DNA of 64,000 nt from Paludibacteraceae bacterium (GCA_024401435.1 JAKSLB010000011.1:26169-90168); one strand, 5' to 3'. Counted from the first letter of the stretch, positions 47,519 to 55,984 are shown. Numbers and translations are program-made. Notes: generated from the sequence alone by a model not told the origin.

Positions 47519-47857
47519 ATGAATAACGAAATGGAAATTCTACTTAACACAATCAAGGAACTCAATGAGACTATTAAAATGCTACGGAAGGAAATTAGTG
47601 AATTGAAGTCTGAAAACAGTATTCTAAAACTAGAAAAGGATTATAAAGACATCAATAAAACACAATTTCCATACACCCCAGAAATACTAAAATATCCAAA
47701 CATTGAAGACCCATATGCACCTGGTATTGGAAAGCCTTGGTGGGAAGTTAGAATGGATAATGGTGTAACATATAGCCTAAATGTAAACGGAAAAGATGTA
47801 GTAGCAGATAATGCTACAACACATTCAGAAGATAAGGGTCACTTATTGAACGGATAA
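47519..47857 (+). CDS. Hypothetical coiled-coil protein
   Basis: 112 residues. N-terminal ~45 residues form a clear coiled coil (LLNTIKELNETIKMLRKEIS); the C-terminal part (PGIGKPWWEVRMDNG) looks globular. AGAGG ribosome binding site. Unknown function. Confidence 0.65.
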   Translation: MNNEMEILLNTIKELNETIKMLRKEISELKSENSILKLEKDYKDINKTQFPYTPEILKYPNIEDPYAPGIGKPWWEVRMDNGVTYSLNVNGKDVVADNATTHSEDKGHLLNG

Positions 47858-47859
47858 CT

Positions 47860-47943
47860 ATGGATGAGAACAAATCACAAATAATATCAATCATATTGTT
47901 GGCTATTGCCACAATCATAATAATGTATTTGGTATTCAATTAA
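47860..47943 (+). CDS. Tiny membrane protein (27 aa)
   Basis: MDENKSQIISIILLAIATII then MYLVFN: one transmembrane helix and almost nothing else. Two bases after the previous stop. Could be a membrane anchor or toxin-like peptide; tentative. Confidence 0.45.
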   Translation: MDENKSQIISIILLAIATIIIMYLVFN

Positions 47944-47973
47944 AAAATGACCGACATTTGTCGGTCATTTTGT
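47944..47973. terminator. Bidirectional rho-independent terminator
   Basis: AAATGACCGACA / TGTCGGTCATTT hairpin between convergent genes. Confidence 0.85.
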
Positions 47974-47974
47974 T

Positions 47975-48271
47975 TTAGTCAAAATATTCATATCCGTAAT
48001 GTGTAACCAATTGACGGATGTTGACCCTTCCTACTGGATTTGATGAATGTACCTTAAATGTACAATCCTTGTATTGGTTCTCAACAATGTACTTGGCAAT
48101 GTCATAACCAGTCTTTTCTTCACCAAGGTCGTGGTCAAGGTCAATTATGAAAGCAATACCATCAAGCATACATTGGTCTATGATTGTAATGGCTTCCACA
48201 TAGTTTCTACAAATAACCAAATCCCTAGGTCTTTCAACTGGACTTCTAATATCATCAACATAAATGTACAT
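47975..48271 (-). CDS. Cyclic-phosphate-processing receiver-like protein (second copy)
   Basis: 98 residues. MYIYVDDIRSP, FIIDLDHDLGEEKTGYDIAKYI and FKVHSSNPVGRVNI are the three cpREC signatures, closer to the usual family than the copy at 17223 (HSSN-P-x-G-x-x-N-I is intact here). Possible metal site from the Asp and His residues. With RtcB 4 kb away it supports an RNA-end repair function. Divergent from the gene at 48359. Confidence 0.8.
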   Translation of the reverse strand: MYIYVDDIRSPVERPRDLVICRNYVEAITIIDQCMLDGIAFIIDLDHDLGEEKTGYDIAKYIVENQYKDCTFKVHSSNPVGRVNIRQLVTHYGYEYFD

Positions 48272-48358
48272 AGCAATATTCCTCTAAATTATGTATTTTA
48301 GTCATTGACTAGTGATATTATTTTTCTATATTTTTGTCAATCTATATGGAGGTATAAT

Positions 48359-48838
48359 ATGAACAATGTTGAATTTAGAGGTACATACGAAGGCTACAAC
48401 TATGTAGTGCGTATCAATATTCTTGGTTTCCGTTGTGGTTATGTTGAAATCTCAAATACACCTTTTGAAGGAAAGAATTTCTACGATTATCGCAAAGAAT
48501 GTATTGATATTGATGTCCACGGAGGCATAACCTTCCAAGGAAAGTTTGTTGGTGAAGGTATTGATATTGATGTCCACGGAGGCATAACCTTCCAAGGAAA
48601 GTTTGTTGGTGAAGGTATTGAATGTATTGGGTGGGATTACGCACACCTTAATGATGAACCAATTCCAGATGAAGAATTCATTGAAATTTGTAATAGGATT
48701 GGTTGGCAAGAAGGAAAGGAAAGAAAACTCCATAGCATTAATAGACTATACAGTGGTGATGTCTATTCCTTGGAAGATGTAAAGAATGATTGCATTGATG
48801 TAATCAAACAACTCAAGGCATTAGAACTCAAAATGTAG
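48359..48838 (+). CDS. Hypothetical protein with internal tandem duplication
   Basis: 159 residues from MNNVEFRGTY (GGAGG ribosome binding site 6 bases upstream; the longer frame is leader). Residues IDIDVHGGITFQGKFVGEG occur twice in a row, from an exact 57-bp DNA duplication. The segment resembles a strand-turn-strand with His and Asp. First half beta-rich, second half helical (LEDVKNDCIDVIKQLKAL). Unknown function. Confidence 0.7.
   Translation: MNNVEFRGTYEGYNYVVRINILGFRCGYVEISNTPFEGKNFYDYRKECIDIDVHGGITFQGKFVGEGIDIDVHGGITFQGKFVGEGIECIGWDYAHLNDEPIPDEEFIEICNRIGWQEGKERKLHSINRLYSGDVYSLEDVKNDCIDVIKQLKALELKM
48503..48616 (+). repeat. Perfect 57-bp tandem duplication
   Basis: Copy 1 is 48503-48559, copy 2 is 48560-48616, with no differences seen. 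57 is a multiple of three, so the frame is kept and 19 residues are duplicated. It begins ATTGATATTGATGTCC. Confidence 0.95.
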
Positions 48839-48847
48839 AGGTATAAT

Positions 48848-49201
48848 ATGGAAGATGATATTATTGAATTGTTGATTGAAAAAACAAAAGAGAACAAAAT
48901 CAATTGGTTAAGCTATAACCATAGAATATGTGAATTTAATGAAAGTTCTGAAGAAATTGAAGAAGCCTTTAAGATAGACATTCAATCCATAACGCATTAT
49001 GCATTGTTTAGTGTAGAGTTATACATTATTAGAAAAAATAAAGCATTGATTAGACTGATTTCAAGAAATGATTGTACAATCATTTCGTACAATGGAGAAA
49101 CGCTAATCAATGTCGTTAGGAAACAAAGAGCTAAAAAGAGAGTTGAGATTCTAAATGATTCTCTAAACTACTTGAAAAAAATTGGCGAAACTTTTGTATA
49201 G
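48848..49201 (+). CDS. Hypothetical protein
   Basis: 117 residues; AGAGG ribosome binding site. Acidic N-terminus, centre VELYIIRKNKALIRLISRND, basic helical end (RKQRAKKRVEILNDSL). Unknown. Confidence 0.65.
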   Translation: MEDDIIELLIEKTKENKINWLSYNHRICEFNESSEEIEEAFKIDIQSITHYALFSVELYIIRKNKALIRLISRNDCTIISYNGETLINVVRKQRAKKRVEILNDSLNYLKKIGETFV

Positions 49202-49208
49202 GAATTGT

Positions 49209-49580
49209 ATGATTAATGACTTAACCGCTGGATTGTTCTCAATCCACAAGGCAACACAGAACAATGTAATTATATCTTGTATCCTTACGATGGTTCGTGA
49301 TTGCAACCTATCAATGTGTGAAGAATCTGGTGACAAGTATTCCTACAATGTCATTAGCGAAGGCGAGGACTTTATTGGATTTTCCATTGACAAGATTGAA
49401 GGAGACCCTTGGGGTTTCAAGTATGTCATAGAGATATATCCGCAAAATGAACATAGACTATGCCGACTTTATAAGAAAATGGGTGTTGACAAGATATTTT
49501 ACAAGGAAATGTCCGTTGATGAAGACCTTTGGCTAACATCTACATCCATAGCAAAGGAAATCTTCGGTTACAACCCTTGA
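49209..49580 (+). CDS. Hypothetical protein
   Basis: 123 residues from MINDLTAGLF at 49209 (AGGA 5 bases upstream); an ATG at 49182 lies within the previous gene. IHKATQNNVIISCILTMVR is helical; the rest mixed alpha/beta. Its end overlaps a sigma70 promoter. Unknown. Confidence 0.65.
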   Translation: MINDLTAGLFSIHKATQNNVIISCILTMVRDCNLSMCEESGDKYSYNVISEGEDFIGFSIDKIEGDPWGFKYVIEIYPQNEHRLCRLYKKMGVDKIFYKEMSVDEDLWLTSTSIAKEIFGYNP

Positions 49581-49605
49581 CAAGTATTACATAATTTGTT
49601 ATATT
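49577..49605 (+). promoter_or_regulatory. Sigma70-type promoter
   Basis: TTGACA (49577-49582), 17 bases, TATATT (49600-49605). Drives the lipoprotein-led operon. Confidence 0.7.
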
Positions 49606-49628
49606 GTTTTTATACATTGGAGATGTGT

Positions 49629-49838
49629 ATGAAGAAACTTGTTTGTCTTATTGGACTTGTATTTCTATGTGGGTGCGTTGAAGAAAACGCCACCACTTCT
49701 AGTACAACATATGTGTGGACATTGGAATATGCTTCTACTGTGGAGATAAATAGCCAAACACTACACAATTGTGTATATGTAGGACATCGTAGAGCATTTT
49801 CCATTTTAAGTAACGAGCCTTGCAAGTATAGGCTTTAA
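49629..49838 (+). CDS. Small lipoprotein
   Basis: 69 residues from MKKLVCLIGLVFLCGC: positive n-region, hydrophobic core and lipobox FLCGC with Cys16 as the lipidated residue. Mature part short, two cysteines. Phage lipoproteins made from early promoters often block superinfection at the envelope; an outer spanin is the other option, but no inner spanin is next to it. Start chosen 8 bases after GGAG. Confidence 0.65.
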   Translation: MKKLVCLIGLVFLCGCVEENATTSSTTYVWTLEYASTVEINSQTLHNCVYVGHRRAFSILSNEPCKYRL

Positions 49839-49849
49839 TTGAGGAAAAA

Positions 49850-50002
49850 ATGAAAAAGAATAACAATTTTGTTGTAAATCCGTTAACTACACAGAATGTG
49901 AAGAAGTGTGGTAATTGCAATTTTTGTGGCAACAATATGTGCTACAAGAAGCCCTTGGTTATTATCGTAGGTGAAAACGACCGCTGCCACTACGAGGCAT
50001 AG
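49850..50002 (+). CDS. Small Cys-rich protein (50 aa)
   Basis: ATG after GAGGAAAAA. CGNCNFCGNNMCYKK holds four cysteines within 12 residues, plus DRCHYEA near the end: zinc-binding knuckle. Overlap-free but only 1 base from the next start. Unknown. Confidence 0.55.
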   Translation: MKKNNNFVVNPLTTQNVKKCGNCNFCGNNMCYKKPLVIIVGENDRCHYEA

Positions 50003-50003
50003 A

Positions 50004-50288
50004 ATGTTCAATATCCGTTCATTGCTTGCAAAATACCTATTTGAATCCTTGAAAGACCTTGTAGTTAGGAAAGAGGTTATGTACAAGGATTTCAATAAGT
50101 TTTCTATCATCATCGGTGCTACAAAGAAGGTAAGCATCTATGTCAAGGAATCAAAGGTTGTTGTGAATGTATTCCGTGAGGATAAGGAAGTCCTATTGAA
50201 TGTACACAACTATTTCGCCTACACCGACCTTGAAAAGATGGCAATGGATATACGGAAGGAAATCATTGCGTATAAGGAGGATGTATGA
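50004..50288 (+). CDS. Hypothetical protein
   Basis: 94 residues from MFNIRSLLAKYLF at 50004. Basic N-terminus, centre IIIGATKKVSIYVKESKVVVNVF, helical end. Stop overlaps the next start (ATGTATGA). Unknown. Confidence 0.65.
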   Translation: MFNIRSLLAKYLFESLKDLVVRKEVMYKDFNKFSIIIGATKKVSIYVKESKVVVNVFREDKEVLLNVHNYFAYTDLEKMAMDIRKEIIAYKEDV

Positions 50289-50929
50289 CCGACAAAGAAT
50301 TATTGGAATTGTATCCTTTTCTAAAGGTTGACCCAGAATACAATTACATTGAAAGCGATGAAACTGGTCTTTATTCTGAAAAGGGTTTATATATTCCAGA
50401 AGGTTGGTATGACCTTTTCCTTGATTGTTGTGCCGAATTGAGGGAAGCCTTGCTTGAAACCAATGAGTTGAATGAATTCAAAATCAACCAACTCAAGGAA
50501 AAGTATGGCGAAATGCGTATCTATACAAATTTCACAAATGATAAGATTGGTGAAATCATTAGAAGATACGAAATCATTAGTCAATTCACTTGTTGTGTAT
50601 GTGGAAAGATTGCAAGATATGAATCCAAGGGATGGATTTGTCCATTTTGTGAAGATTGCAAGACAAAAGATGCTAAATATAATGACCTATATGGTTGTTA
50701 CTTTACAAAGTTTGAAGGTGACTTGATGGTTTCCCACCATTATACGCATCACAACATTCCTTTGCGACTAAATGAGGTCAGAGAAATCAATGAAGAAACC
50801 ATTGAATGCTCAAACGGAAAGGTGATAGTTCCTTCAATTTATTTAGAAAACGAAGAATTCAAGGAATACATCTCAACTACAAAGACTGTTGGTGATGTGA
50901 ATGAATGTATAAGGAGAATTTTCAAATGA
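50285..50929 (+). CDS. Conserved phage protein with zinc finger
   Basis: 214 residues. GWYDLFLDCCAELREAL, FKINQLKEKYGEMRIYTN, IGEIIRRYEIISQFTCCVCG and WICPFCEDC: this order (helical domain, K-E-K-(F/Y)-G-x-(L/M)-R-(F/I)-Y, then C-x2-C...C-x2-C) is a family often found in phages with no known function. The C-terminal 70 residues are less typical. Coupled to both neighbours. Confidence 0.7.
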   Translation: MTDKELLELYPFLKVDPEYNYIESDETGLYSEKGLYIPEGWYDLFLDCCAELREALLETNELNEFKINQLKEKYGEMRIYTNFTNDKIGEIIRRYEIISQFTCCVCGKIARYESKGWICPFCEDCKTKDAKYNDLYGCYFTKFEGDLMVSHHYTHHNIPLRLNEVREINEETIECSNGKVIVPSIYLENEEFKEYISTTKTVGDVNECIRRIFK

Positions 50930-51186
50930 TTACGGCTAAAACTTATTTTTTGTTGTTGGGTCTCATTGGTTGCATATATGCCTTTGGTTTCATATTTGCA
51001 AGCAAATACTTTGAACATAGGTACAAGGAGTATAGAAAAATCTTCTTGATTGCTTCTAGTTGTCCAATATGGCATTTTTACTTCGCATTTAAGTATATCT
51101 GCATTAAGACATTCAATAGCATTGTTGGATTCAAGGATTATGTCAAGTCCAAAGAGTTCAAGAAAGAATTTACCTTTAAGGATTGA
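50926..51186 (+). CDS. Membrane protein
   Basis: 86 residues from MITAKTYF at 50926 (ATGA overlap with the previous stop). YFLLLGLIGCIYAFGFIFA is a transmembrane helix, and KIFLIASSCPIWHFYFAF a probable second one. Basic tail (KSKEFKKEFTFKD). Unknown role at the membrane. Confidence 0.6.
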   Translation: MITAKTYFLLLGLIGCIYAFGFIFASKYFEHRYKEYRKIFLIASSCPIWHFYFAFKYICIKTFNSIVGFKDYVKSKEFKKEFTFKD

Positions 51187-51188
51187 TT

Positions 51189-51341
51189 ATGAAGACTTGC
51201 AATACCTGTAAACATTCTCACGCAGATAATGGCAATTCTTGCTTTTGTAGTGTCCACTCTAATCGTGTAAAAAAGAAAGAAAAACACGATAAGAACCATT
51301 GTGAACATTGGGAACATAAAAATTCTTCAAAAAACTCTTGA
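51189..51341 (+). CDS. Small Cys/His-rich protein (50 aa)
   Basis: MKTCNTCKHSHADNGNSCFC then HCEHWEH: Cys and His spacing of a small zinc finger. Two bases after the previous stop. The stop codon lies inside the -35 box of the next promoter. Unknown. Confidence 0.55.
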   Translation: MKTCNTCKHSHADNGNSCFCSVHSNRVKKKEKHDKNHCEHWEHKNSSKNS

Positions 51342-51366
51342 CACTTCTTATATAATTTTGTATATT
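51338..51366 (+). promoter_or_regulatory. Sigma70-type promoter
   Basis: TTGACA (51338-51343), 17 bases, TATATT (51361-51366), then AAAGGAG at 51381. Confidence 0.8.
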
Positions 51367-51391
51367 ATAGATACAAAAACAAAGGAGCAAG

Positions 51392-51472
51392 TTATCCAAG
51401 GACTTAACCGATGATGAAGTCAACGCATACCTAAAGGTAAAGAAACTCATTGATGAAAAAGGAGAATTCTAA
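51392..51472 (+). pseudogene. ORF with promoter and RBS but no standard start
   Basis: After the promoter and AAAGGAG a frame runs from TTA (51392) to TAA (51470): LSKDLTDDEVNAYLKVKKLI then DEKGEF. The peptide looks real and is coupled to the next gene (TAATG), but no ATG, GTG or TTG stands at its front. A start codon was probably lost. Confidence 0.35.
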
Positions 51473-51777
51473 TGGCTATTAATATTGAAATCATTCCCTA
51501 TAATGCATTTCCTTGTAACCACAAAGTCTTCAAGATTAATGGAATTGATGCCGACAAGAATGACTTCGGTTATATGGAAGATGTGGATTTAGAACACCGA
51601 CCTGACTATGGTTGTGGCGACTACAAGTTCATTCCTTATAACTTTGAAGAAGAAGATAGGAAGTATGAACTTATGAGCCTCAAGAGCAAGTATGGCATTG
51701 ATGAGTGCGAAATCTATGAAATCCAATGCCGTTTGAGTGATGAATTTCATGTAGGATGTTGTTCTTGGTGTTCCTAG
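51472..51777 (+). CDS. Hypothetical protein
   Basis: 101 residues; start shares bases with the preceding stop; GGAG ribosome binding site. Acidic, Tyr/Asp-rich centre (EHRPDYGCGDYKFIPYNFEEED), end CRLSDEFHVGCCSWCS with four cysteines. Unknown. Confidence 0.65.
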   Translation: MAINIEIIPYNAFPCNHKVFKINGIDADKNDFGYMEDVDLEHRPDYGCGDYKFIPYNFEEEDRKYELMSLKSKYGIDECEIYEIQCRLSDEFHVGCCSWCS

Positions 51778-51813
51778 AAACAATTTCAACAAGAAATCAA
51801 CAATATCAACAAG

Positions 51814-51842
51814 AACTTAACCTAAAAAAGGTTAAGTTTTTT
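51814..51842 (+). terminator. Rho-independent terminator
   Basis: AACTTAACC / GGTTAAGTT hairpin with TTTTTT. Confidence 0.8.
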
Positions 51843-51892
51843 GGTATATACGCCCTTGTTTCATTTTAAATTTTTGACTACATTGTTTCAAT

Positions 51893-52516
51893 ATGGGTAA
51901 TGAAATGGACAACACACCAAGCATTGAAGAACTACGGAAACACTACGATGAAATAATTGTGGATGAAATCAATGACAATTTCGTTGTAGTAAACCTTTTC
52001 AATTCAAAGAAGGTCTGTGATAGATTCACAAAGATAATATTTGAGAACTATGATGCCATCGGTAGAGTATTCATAGATGGTGATATGGGTTCTTGTACAT
52101 TAAAGTTCTATGACAATTCTTTGAAGGCATTTAATAGCAAGGATTACAAGCCCAACTATGAATATTGGTGCAAGAAGATTGTTTCCTTTGACAAAAACCT
52201 TACATATATGGTATATGACATAGAAAAGTCAAAAAAAGCATTCAATGATTTCTTTAACGAAGCTATGGATGGTCTAGACATTGAATCAAATGAGTATAAG
52301 AGTTTGGAATATAACCACAAGGAAGTTCTAGGAATTCTTGAAGAACATAAGGATGATGATTGTAGGAATTATGCCATCTATTCAGAATTGAACAATTTGA
52401 ATATTTCCAACAATGTAAATCTCACGGAAATGGTGTATACAAGATATTCATATGAGGCACAATACCTATGTGTTTGTGCTATGTTGGCTGCTAACGAAGT
52501 TTTAGGTTGTGTATAA
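51893..52516 (+). CDS. Hypothetical protein
   Basis: 207 residues (203 if from MDNTPS). Mixed alpha/beta N-terminal part (IDGDMGSCTLKFYDNSL) and helical C-terminal part with AQYLCVCAMLAANEVLGC. Stop overlaps the next start (TAATG). Unknown. Confidence 0.65.
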   Translation: MGNEMDNTPSIEELRKHYDEIIVDEINDNFVVVNLFNSKKVCDRFTKIIFENYDAIGRVFIDGDMGSCTLKFYDNSLKAFNSKDYKPNYEYWCKKIVSFDKNLTYMVYDIEKSKKAFNDFFNEAMDGLDIESNEYKSLEYNHKEVLGILEEHKDDDCRNYAIYSELNNLNISNNVNLTEMVYTRYSYEAQYLCVCAMLAANEVLGCV

Positions 52517-53244
52517 TGAAGAATAGCATAGTAAGATTGAATAGGAATGTCACATACAAGGACTTTCAAAAACCTATGGATGAAAGGTTTTCACCTATTG
52601 AGGTTGAAATCCGTGAAAAGGCGAAAAGTCTAGCGGAAGATGCGTTATTCAACTATTTTATCAAGTTGGGTAATGCGTTGGATATGGTGAAAGAGATTGA
52701 AAGATGTCCCAAGGACATAAATGTGTATGATTATATGGTAAAGATATACTTTAGGCATCAAAGGAACTCTATGAAGTTCTATAACCTTGAAGATAATCTT
52801 AACTATATCATAATGCGAAAGAAGTTGTATATGCTTTGTATTATGAACAAGTACACTATCGGTGAAAAGGAAAATATGGATGGTCGCATAAATGTATGTG
52901 CCGAATCATTATATAAAAGCCATACAGATATGATTGTTCAATACTATGCTATGAAAGAAATGAAGGGTATCCTAAAGAAAAAAGCAATCCAATTGTATGA
53001 ATCTTCAATGTCATACATAGATGGATATGAGGATGTACGCTGTTATAAAATAAGGGATGAATTGCAGCGACATTTAGAGTTGATGGATGTAGAATCAATG
53101 TATAATGGATATGCCCATACATTTAATTATTTCTTGAAGAAACAAGGCTTATATGGCAAGGAATATAAAGATATATGTTTTCTGCCAAGTTATAAGAAAG
53201 CCGAAAAAGATTTCAACAACGAATATAATTGGAGATTTCTTTAA
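52516..53244 (+). CDS. Hypothetical helical protein
   Basis: 242 residues from MKNSIVRLN at 52516. Nearly all-helical, Tyr/Met/Lys-rich (FRHQRNSMKFYNLEDNLNYI). No motif. Coupled with the gene upstream. Confidence 0.65.
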   Translation: MKNSIVRLNRNVTYKDFQKPMDERFSPIEVEIREKAKSLAEDALFNYFIKLGNALDMVKEIERCPKDINVYDYMVKIYFRHQRNSMKFYNLEDNLNYIIMRKKLYMLCIMNKYTIGEKENMDGRINVCAESLYKSHTDMIVQYYAMKEMKGILKKKAIQLYESSMSYIDGYEDVRCYKIRDELQRHLELMDVESMYNGYAHTFNYFLKKQGLYGKEYKDICFLPSYKKAEKDFNNEYNWRFL

Positions 53245-53258
53245 AGTATATTTTTGAT

Positions 53259-53636
53259 ATGAGTAACAATAAAAGAATTTATAAAAAGCAGACGGAAGCA
53301 TCCTTGAAGAACCATAAGGTAATGCTTGATATGAATGACAATCTATTTGTCATTACAAGCCTTGATGGAAAGTTCCATTGCTCATATGACATATTTCACC
53401 AAGAAGCAAAGTTCTGGCACGGAAGGAATCAATTGAGTGTAAACGGTGAAATCGCAAGCGAAAAGTTCCAATTTTGGCGGGCTAAAAGTGAGCCAAATGC
53501 AAAGAACAATTTCTTGGTTTATTCAAACCATAGGGATGACATCAAGACTGCCGTATATGAACTTATGGAACTTGTAAGAAACTACAAGTCAAATTCTTCA
53601 TTATTCAATAATTCCAACGGAGAATCCGTATATTAA
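53259..53636 (+). CDS. Hypothetical protein
   Basis: 125 residues from MSNNKRIYKK at 53259. A TATATTTT stretch lies just before it, so the earlier TTG codon is not needed. Beta-rich domain (NLFVITSLDGKFHCSYDIF...QFWRAKSEP). Unknown. Confidence 0.65.
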   Translation: MSNNKRIYKKQTEASLKNHKVMLDMNDNLFVITSLDGKFHCSYDIFHQEAKFWHGRNQLSVNGEIASEKFQFWRAKSEPNAKNNFLVYSNHRDDIKTAVYELMELVRNYKSNSSLFNNSNGESVY

Positions 53637-53647
53637 AGGAGTTAAAT

Positions 53648-53941
53648 ATGTCAATAGAAAACAATGAACATAATAGAAACTATTTATATAATTGGTGTGT
53701 GAATACTTTCAAAGACAAAAAATTCAAAATGGATGAAAAAGGGATTTCATTATTCACAAACAAAGATGAAATGCGTATAATTCATTTTTATACCTATAGT
53801 TACGATAGTGATAACATCAATTATAAGGATGATGTTTTTAAAATATGCGATAACTTGATTACTTTATCTTGTAATGGTGATGAGTTGTATGTAAATTCAT
53901 TTTATGCTGATGTCACTTTCATGAAGCAATCAAACTGCTAA
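53648..53941 (+). CDS. Hypothetical protein
   Basis: 97 residues; AAAGGAG ribosome binding site. FKDKKFKMDEKGISLFTNKD, then DDVFKICDNLITLSC. The last 8 codons overlap the right end of TnpB gene 3, so the natural C-terminus may have been altered by insertion. Confidence 0.6.
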   Translation: MSIENNEHNRNYLYNWCVNTFKDKKFKMDEKGISLFTNKDEMRIIHFYTYSYDSDNINYKDDVFKICDNLITLSCNGDELYVNSFYADVTFMKQSNC

Positions 53942-55178
53942 ATACAGTTGATTTTCCAGCGTGGCTATGTGATTTGCTATCACAAGCTATGACTGGTTCC
54001 TGCGTATCAACAGGCTTTGACGATTTATCGTCTCCCGTGCCTCCCACGGTAGTTCTACATTTTAAAATTTTAAGACCTTCTTTAAGGATGTTTCTAGCAG
54101 CATTTTCATCTCTATCCAAATAAGTACCGCAATTAGGACAAGTCCAAAATCTTTCTTCTAACTTTAATCCTTTGTACTTATAACCACAACAATAACATAA
54201 CTTACTACTTGGATAGAATTGGTTTATCTTTATGTAAGTTCTATTCATTTCTTTAGATTTGTAATCAATCATATTACAGAATGTTAAGAAACTAGCATCT
54301 TGGATAGATTTTGCTAATTTATGGTTCTTTAACATACCTCTAACATTTAAGTCTTCACTAACAATGACTTGGTTTTCGTTCACTATTTGTGTAGACCATT
54401 TATGTTGAAAGTCTTTTCTTTGATTTTTTATTTTCTCATGTACTAAAGCTACTCTTAACTTTTGTTTCTTGTAGTTTTGAGAACCTTTAGCACAATGACT
54501 TAATTTTCTTTGCTCTTTTGCTAATTTTATTTGTGAAGTTCTAAAATACTTTGGATTTTCAATAACTTGACCTGAGTCAAAAATACAGAAATCTTTTAAT
54601 CCCAAATCAAACCCACAAGAATAAAATTTAGGTTCAATGTATTCTTTTTCAGATAATTCACAGCAAATACTAGCAAAATACTTATCAGTTGGTGTTTTCT
54701 TGATAGTAATATTGTAGATATGAACTTGAGACCAATCAACATCTTTGTAGTTTTTAAACTTTACATTTCCTAGTTTAGGAACTTTAATATGTTGATAGTC
54801 TACAACCCTAATATCATATCCTTTAGAGGTCTTTGTAGCTGCAATTCTAAATGAATCCTTCTGACCTTTCTTATGAAACTTTGGATATTTTGCATCTTGC
54901 TTTGTCTTTTTCTTTAGTGAATTAAAGAAATTGTTGTATGCTTGCAAGCAATCCATATAAGAATTTGCTAGTGCTTGACTTGGTACTTTAGTAAGGAACT
55001 TCCATTCTTCTTTGAAACTCTTTAGATTAGGATTAAAGTTAAATTTATAATCTTCCCATAGTTCTTTCTTCAAGGCAAGAATATGATTATACACAAACCT
55101 AGAACAACCTAGAGTTCTATCTATTAGAACTCTTTGTTCCTTGCTTGGGTATAATCGTATTTCTAATCCTTTCTTCAT
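53919..55178 (-). CDS. tnpB: Intact TnpB RNA-guided nuclease
   Basis: 419 residues from MKKGLEIRLYPSKEQ at 55178; the longer frame upstream is left-end sequence. N-terminal LIDRTLGCSRFVYNHILAL is typical OrfB_IS605. RuvC: CGFDLGLKDF (Asp), VIVSEDLNVRGM (Glu), YLDRDENAARNIL (Asp). Zinc finger CYCCG...CPNCG intact. The last ~40 residues (CRTTVGGTGDD...) run into the right end, where the omega RNA is encoded, as in many TnpB genes. No TnpA, so not self-mobile. It is a different lineage from the two related copies at 36805 and 57395. Confidence 0.9.
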   Translation of the reverse strand: MKKGLEIRLYPSKEQRVLIDRTLGCSRFVYNHILALKKELWEDYKFNFNPNLKSFKEEWKFLTKVPSQALANSYMDCLQAYNNFFNSLKKKTKQDAKYPKFHKKGQKDSFRIAATKTSKGYDIRVVDYQHIKVPKLGNVKFKNYKDVDWSQVHIYNITIKKTPTDKYFASICCELSEKEYIEPKFYSCGFDLGLKDFCIFDSGQVIENPKYFRTSQIKLAKEQRKLSHCAKGSQNYKKQKLRVALVHEKIKNQRKDFQHKWSTQIVNENQVIVSEDLNVRGMLKNHKLAKSIQDASFLTFCNMIDYKSKEMNRTYIKINQFYPSSKLCYCCGYKYKGLKLEERFWTCPNCGTYLDRDENAARNILKEGLKILKCRTTVGGTGDDKSSKPVDTQEPVIACDSKSHSHAGKSTVFSSLIAS

Positions 55179-55378
55179 ACAAACAAAAATCCTATTGATA
55201 GTAGTGGTATCAATAGGACTAAAGCTAATACTAGCTTTTAAAAACTTTTTCCTATTATTGAAACCCACTACCTTTCCAATAATCTATATATTATTTATAT
55301 TTTAAGTTATAAAAAATTTTAATTTTAGTGGAGATTCATATCAACCACTAAAGATGGTTGATTTTTATTTCCGCAACA

Positions 55379-55951
55379 ATGATAAATGCTGTCCGTAATG
55401 GAACTGGATACTTTGAATCAGACATATACTCAAAGAACCTTGGTTGGAACGACTATGCCAATGAACATTTTAAAGATTTTATTAAAAGGGTAGAGAATAT
55501 GAATAATGCAACAAAATCAAATTGGAAAGAAATTAGGAAGGAACTTCCTCCAATTGATAAACCAATAACCATACACAAGACATTTGAAAAGAATGGCTAC
55601 TATGTTGTGAAGATAATCAATTATAGCAATGATATGGAGCATTTAACCATTACCAACCTTGATGGTTTCAATAGACAAGATGTACGAAAAAGCGAAATAG
55701 ACTATTGGTGCTTGTTCCACACATTAGATGAAAAGTGTGAAGTTGAAAATGAATCAAAGCAAGTAGTTGAAGAAAGTTTCAATGGAAATTTTAATAATAG
55801 ATGGATGAACAATAGTTTAACAAGTAATCAACAAATATTTTCATCTTCAACCGCAATTATAGAACCCCATGTAAAATTTGTTGAATGTCTCCCAAACGAA
55901 TTGTCTGGAACGATTGTAAATGACAATTGTTTTTTTAATGACAATTGGTAA
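55379..55951 (+). CDS. Hypothetical protein
   Basis: 190 residues from MINAVRNGTGYF at 55379. Middle KNGYYVVKIINYSNDMEHLT is a small beta domain; the last third is Asn/Ser-rich and probably disordered (NGNFNNRWMNNSLTSNQQ). The 5' side adjoins the TnpB left end. Unknown. Confidence 0.6.
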   Translation: MINAVRNGTGYFESDIYSKNLGWNDYANEHFKDFIKRVENMNNATKSNWKEIRKELPPIDKPITIHKTFEKNGYYVVKIINYSNDMEHLTITNLDGFNRQDVRKSEIDYWCLFHTLDEKCEVENESKQVVEESFNGNFNNRWMNNSLTSNQQIFSSSTAIIEPHVKFVECLPNELSGTIVNDNCFFNDNW

Positions 55952-55966
55952 TTAATTTACTATATT
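55938..55966 (+). promoter_or_regulatory. Sigma70-like promoter
   Basis: ATGACA (55938-55943), 17 bases, TATATT (55961-55966); 18 bases before the ATG at 55985. Confidence 0.5.
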
Positions 55967-55984
55967 TGTTCAAAAAGGTTATAT

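Noticed and set aside
48503-48616. Diversity-generating retroelement repeat
   Set aside because: The copies are identical and adjacent, and no reverse transcriptase gene is in the window.
53919-55268. Complete IS605 transposon
   Set aside because: No TnpA tyrosine transposase is near any of the three TnpB genes, so they are non-autonomous.
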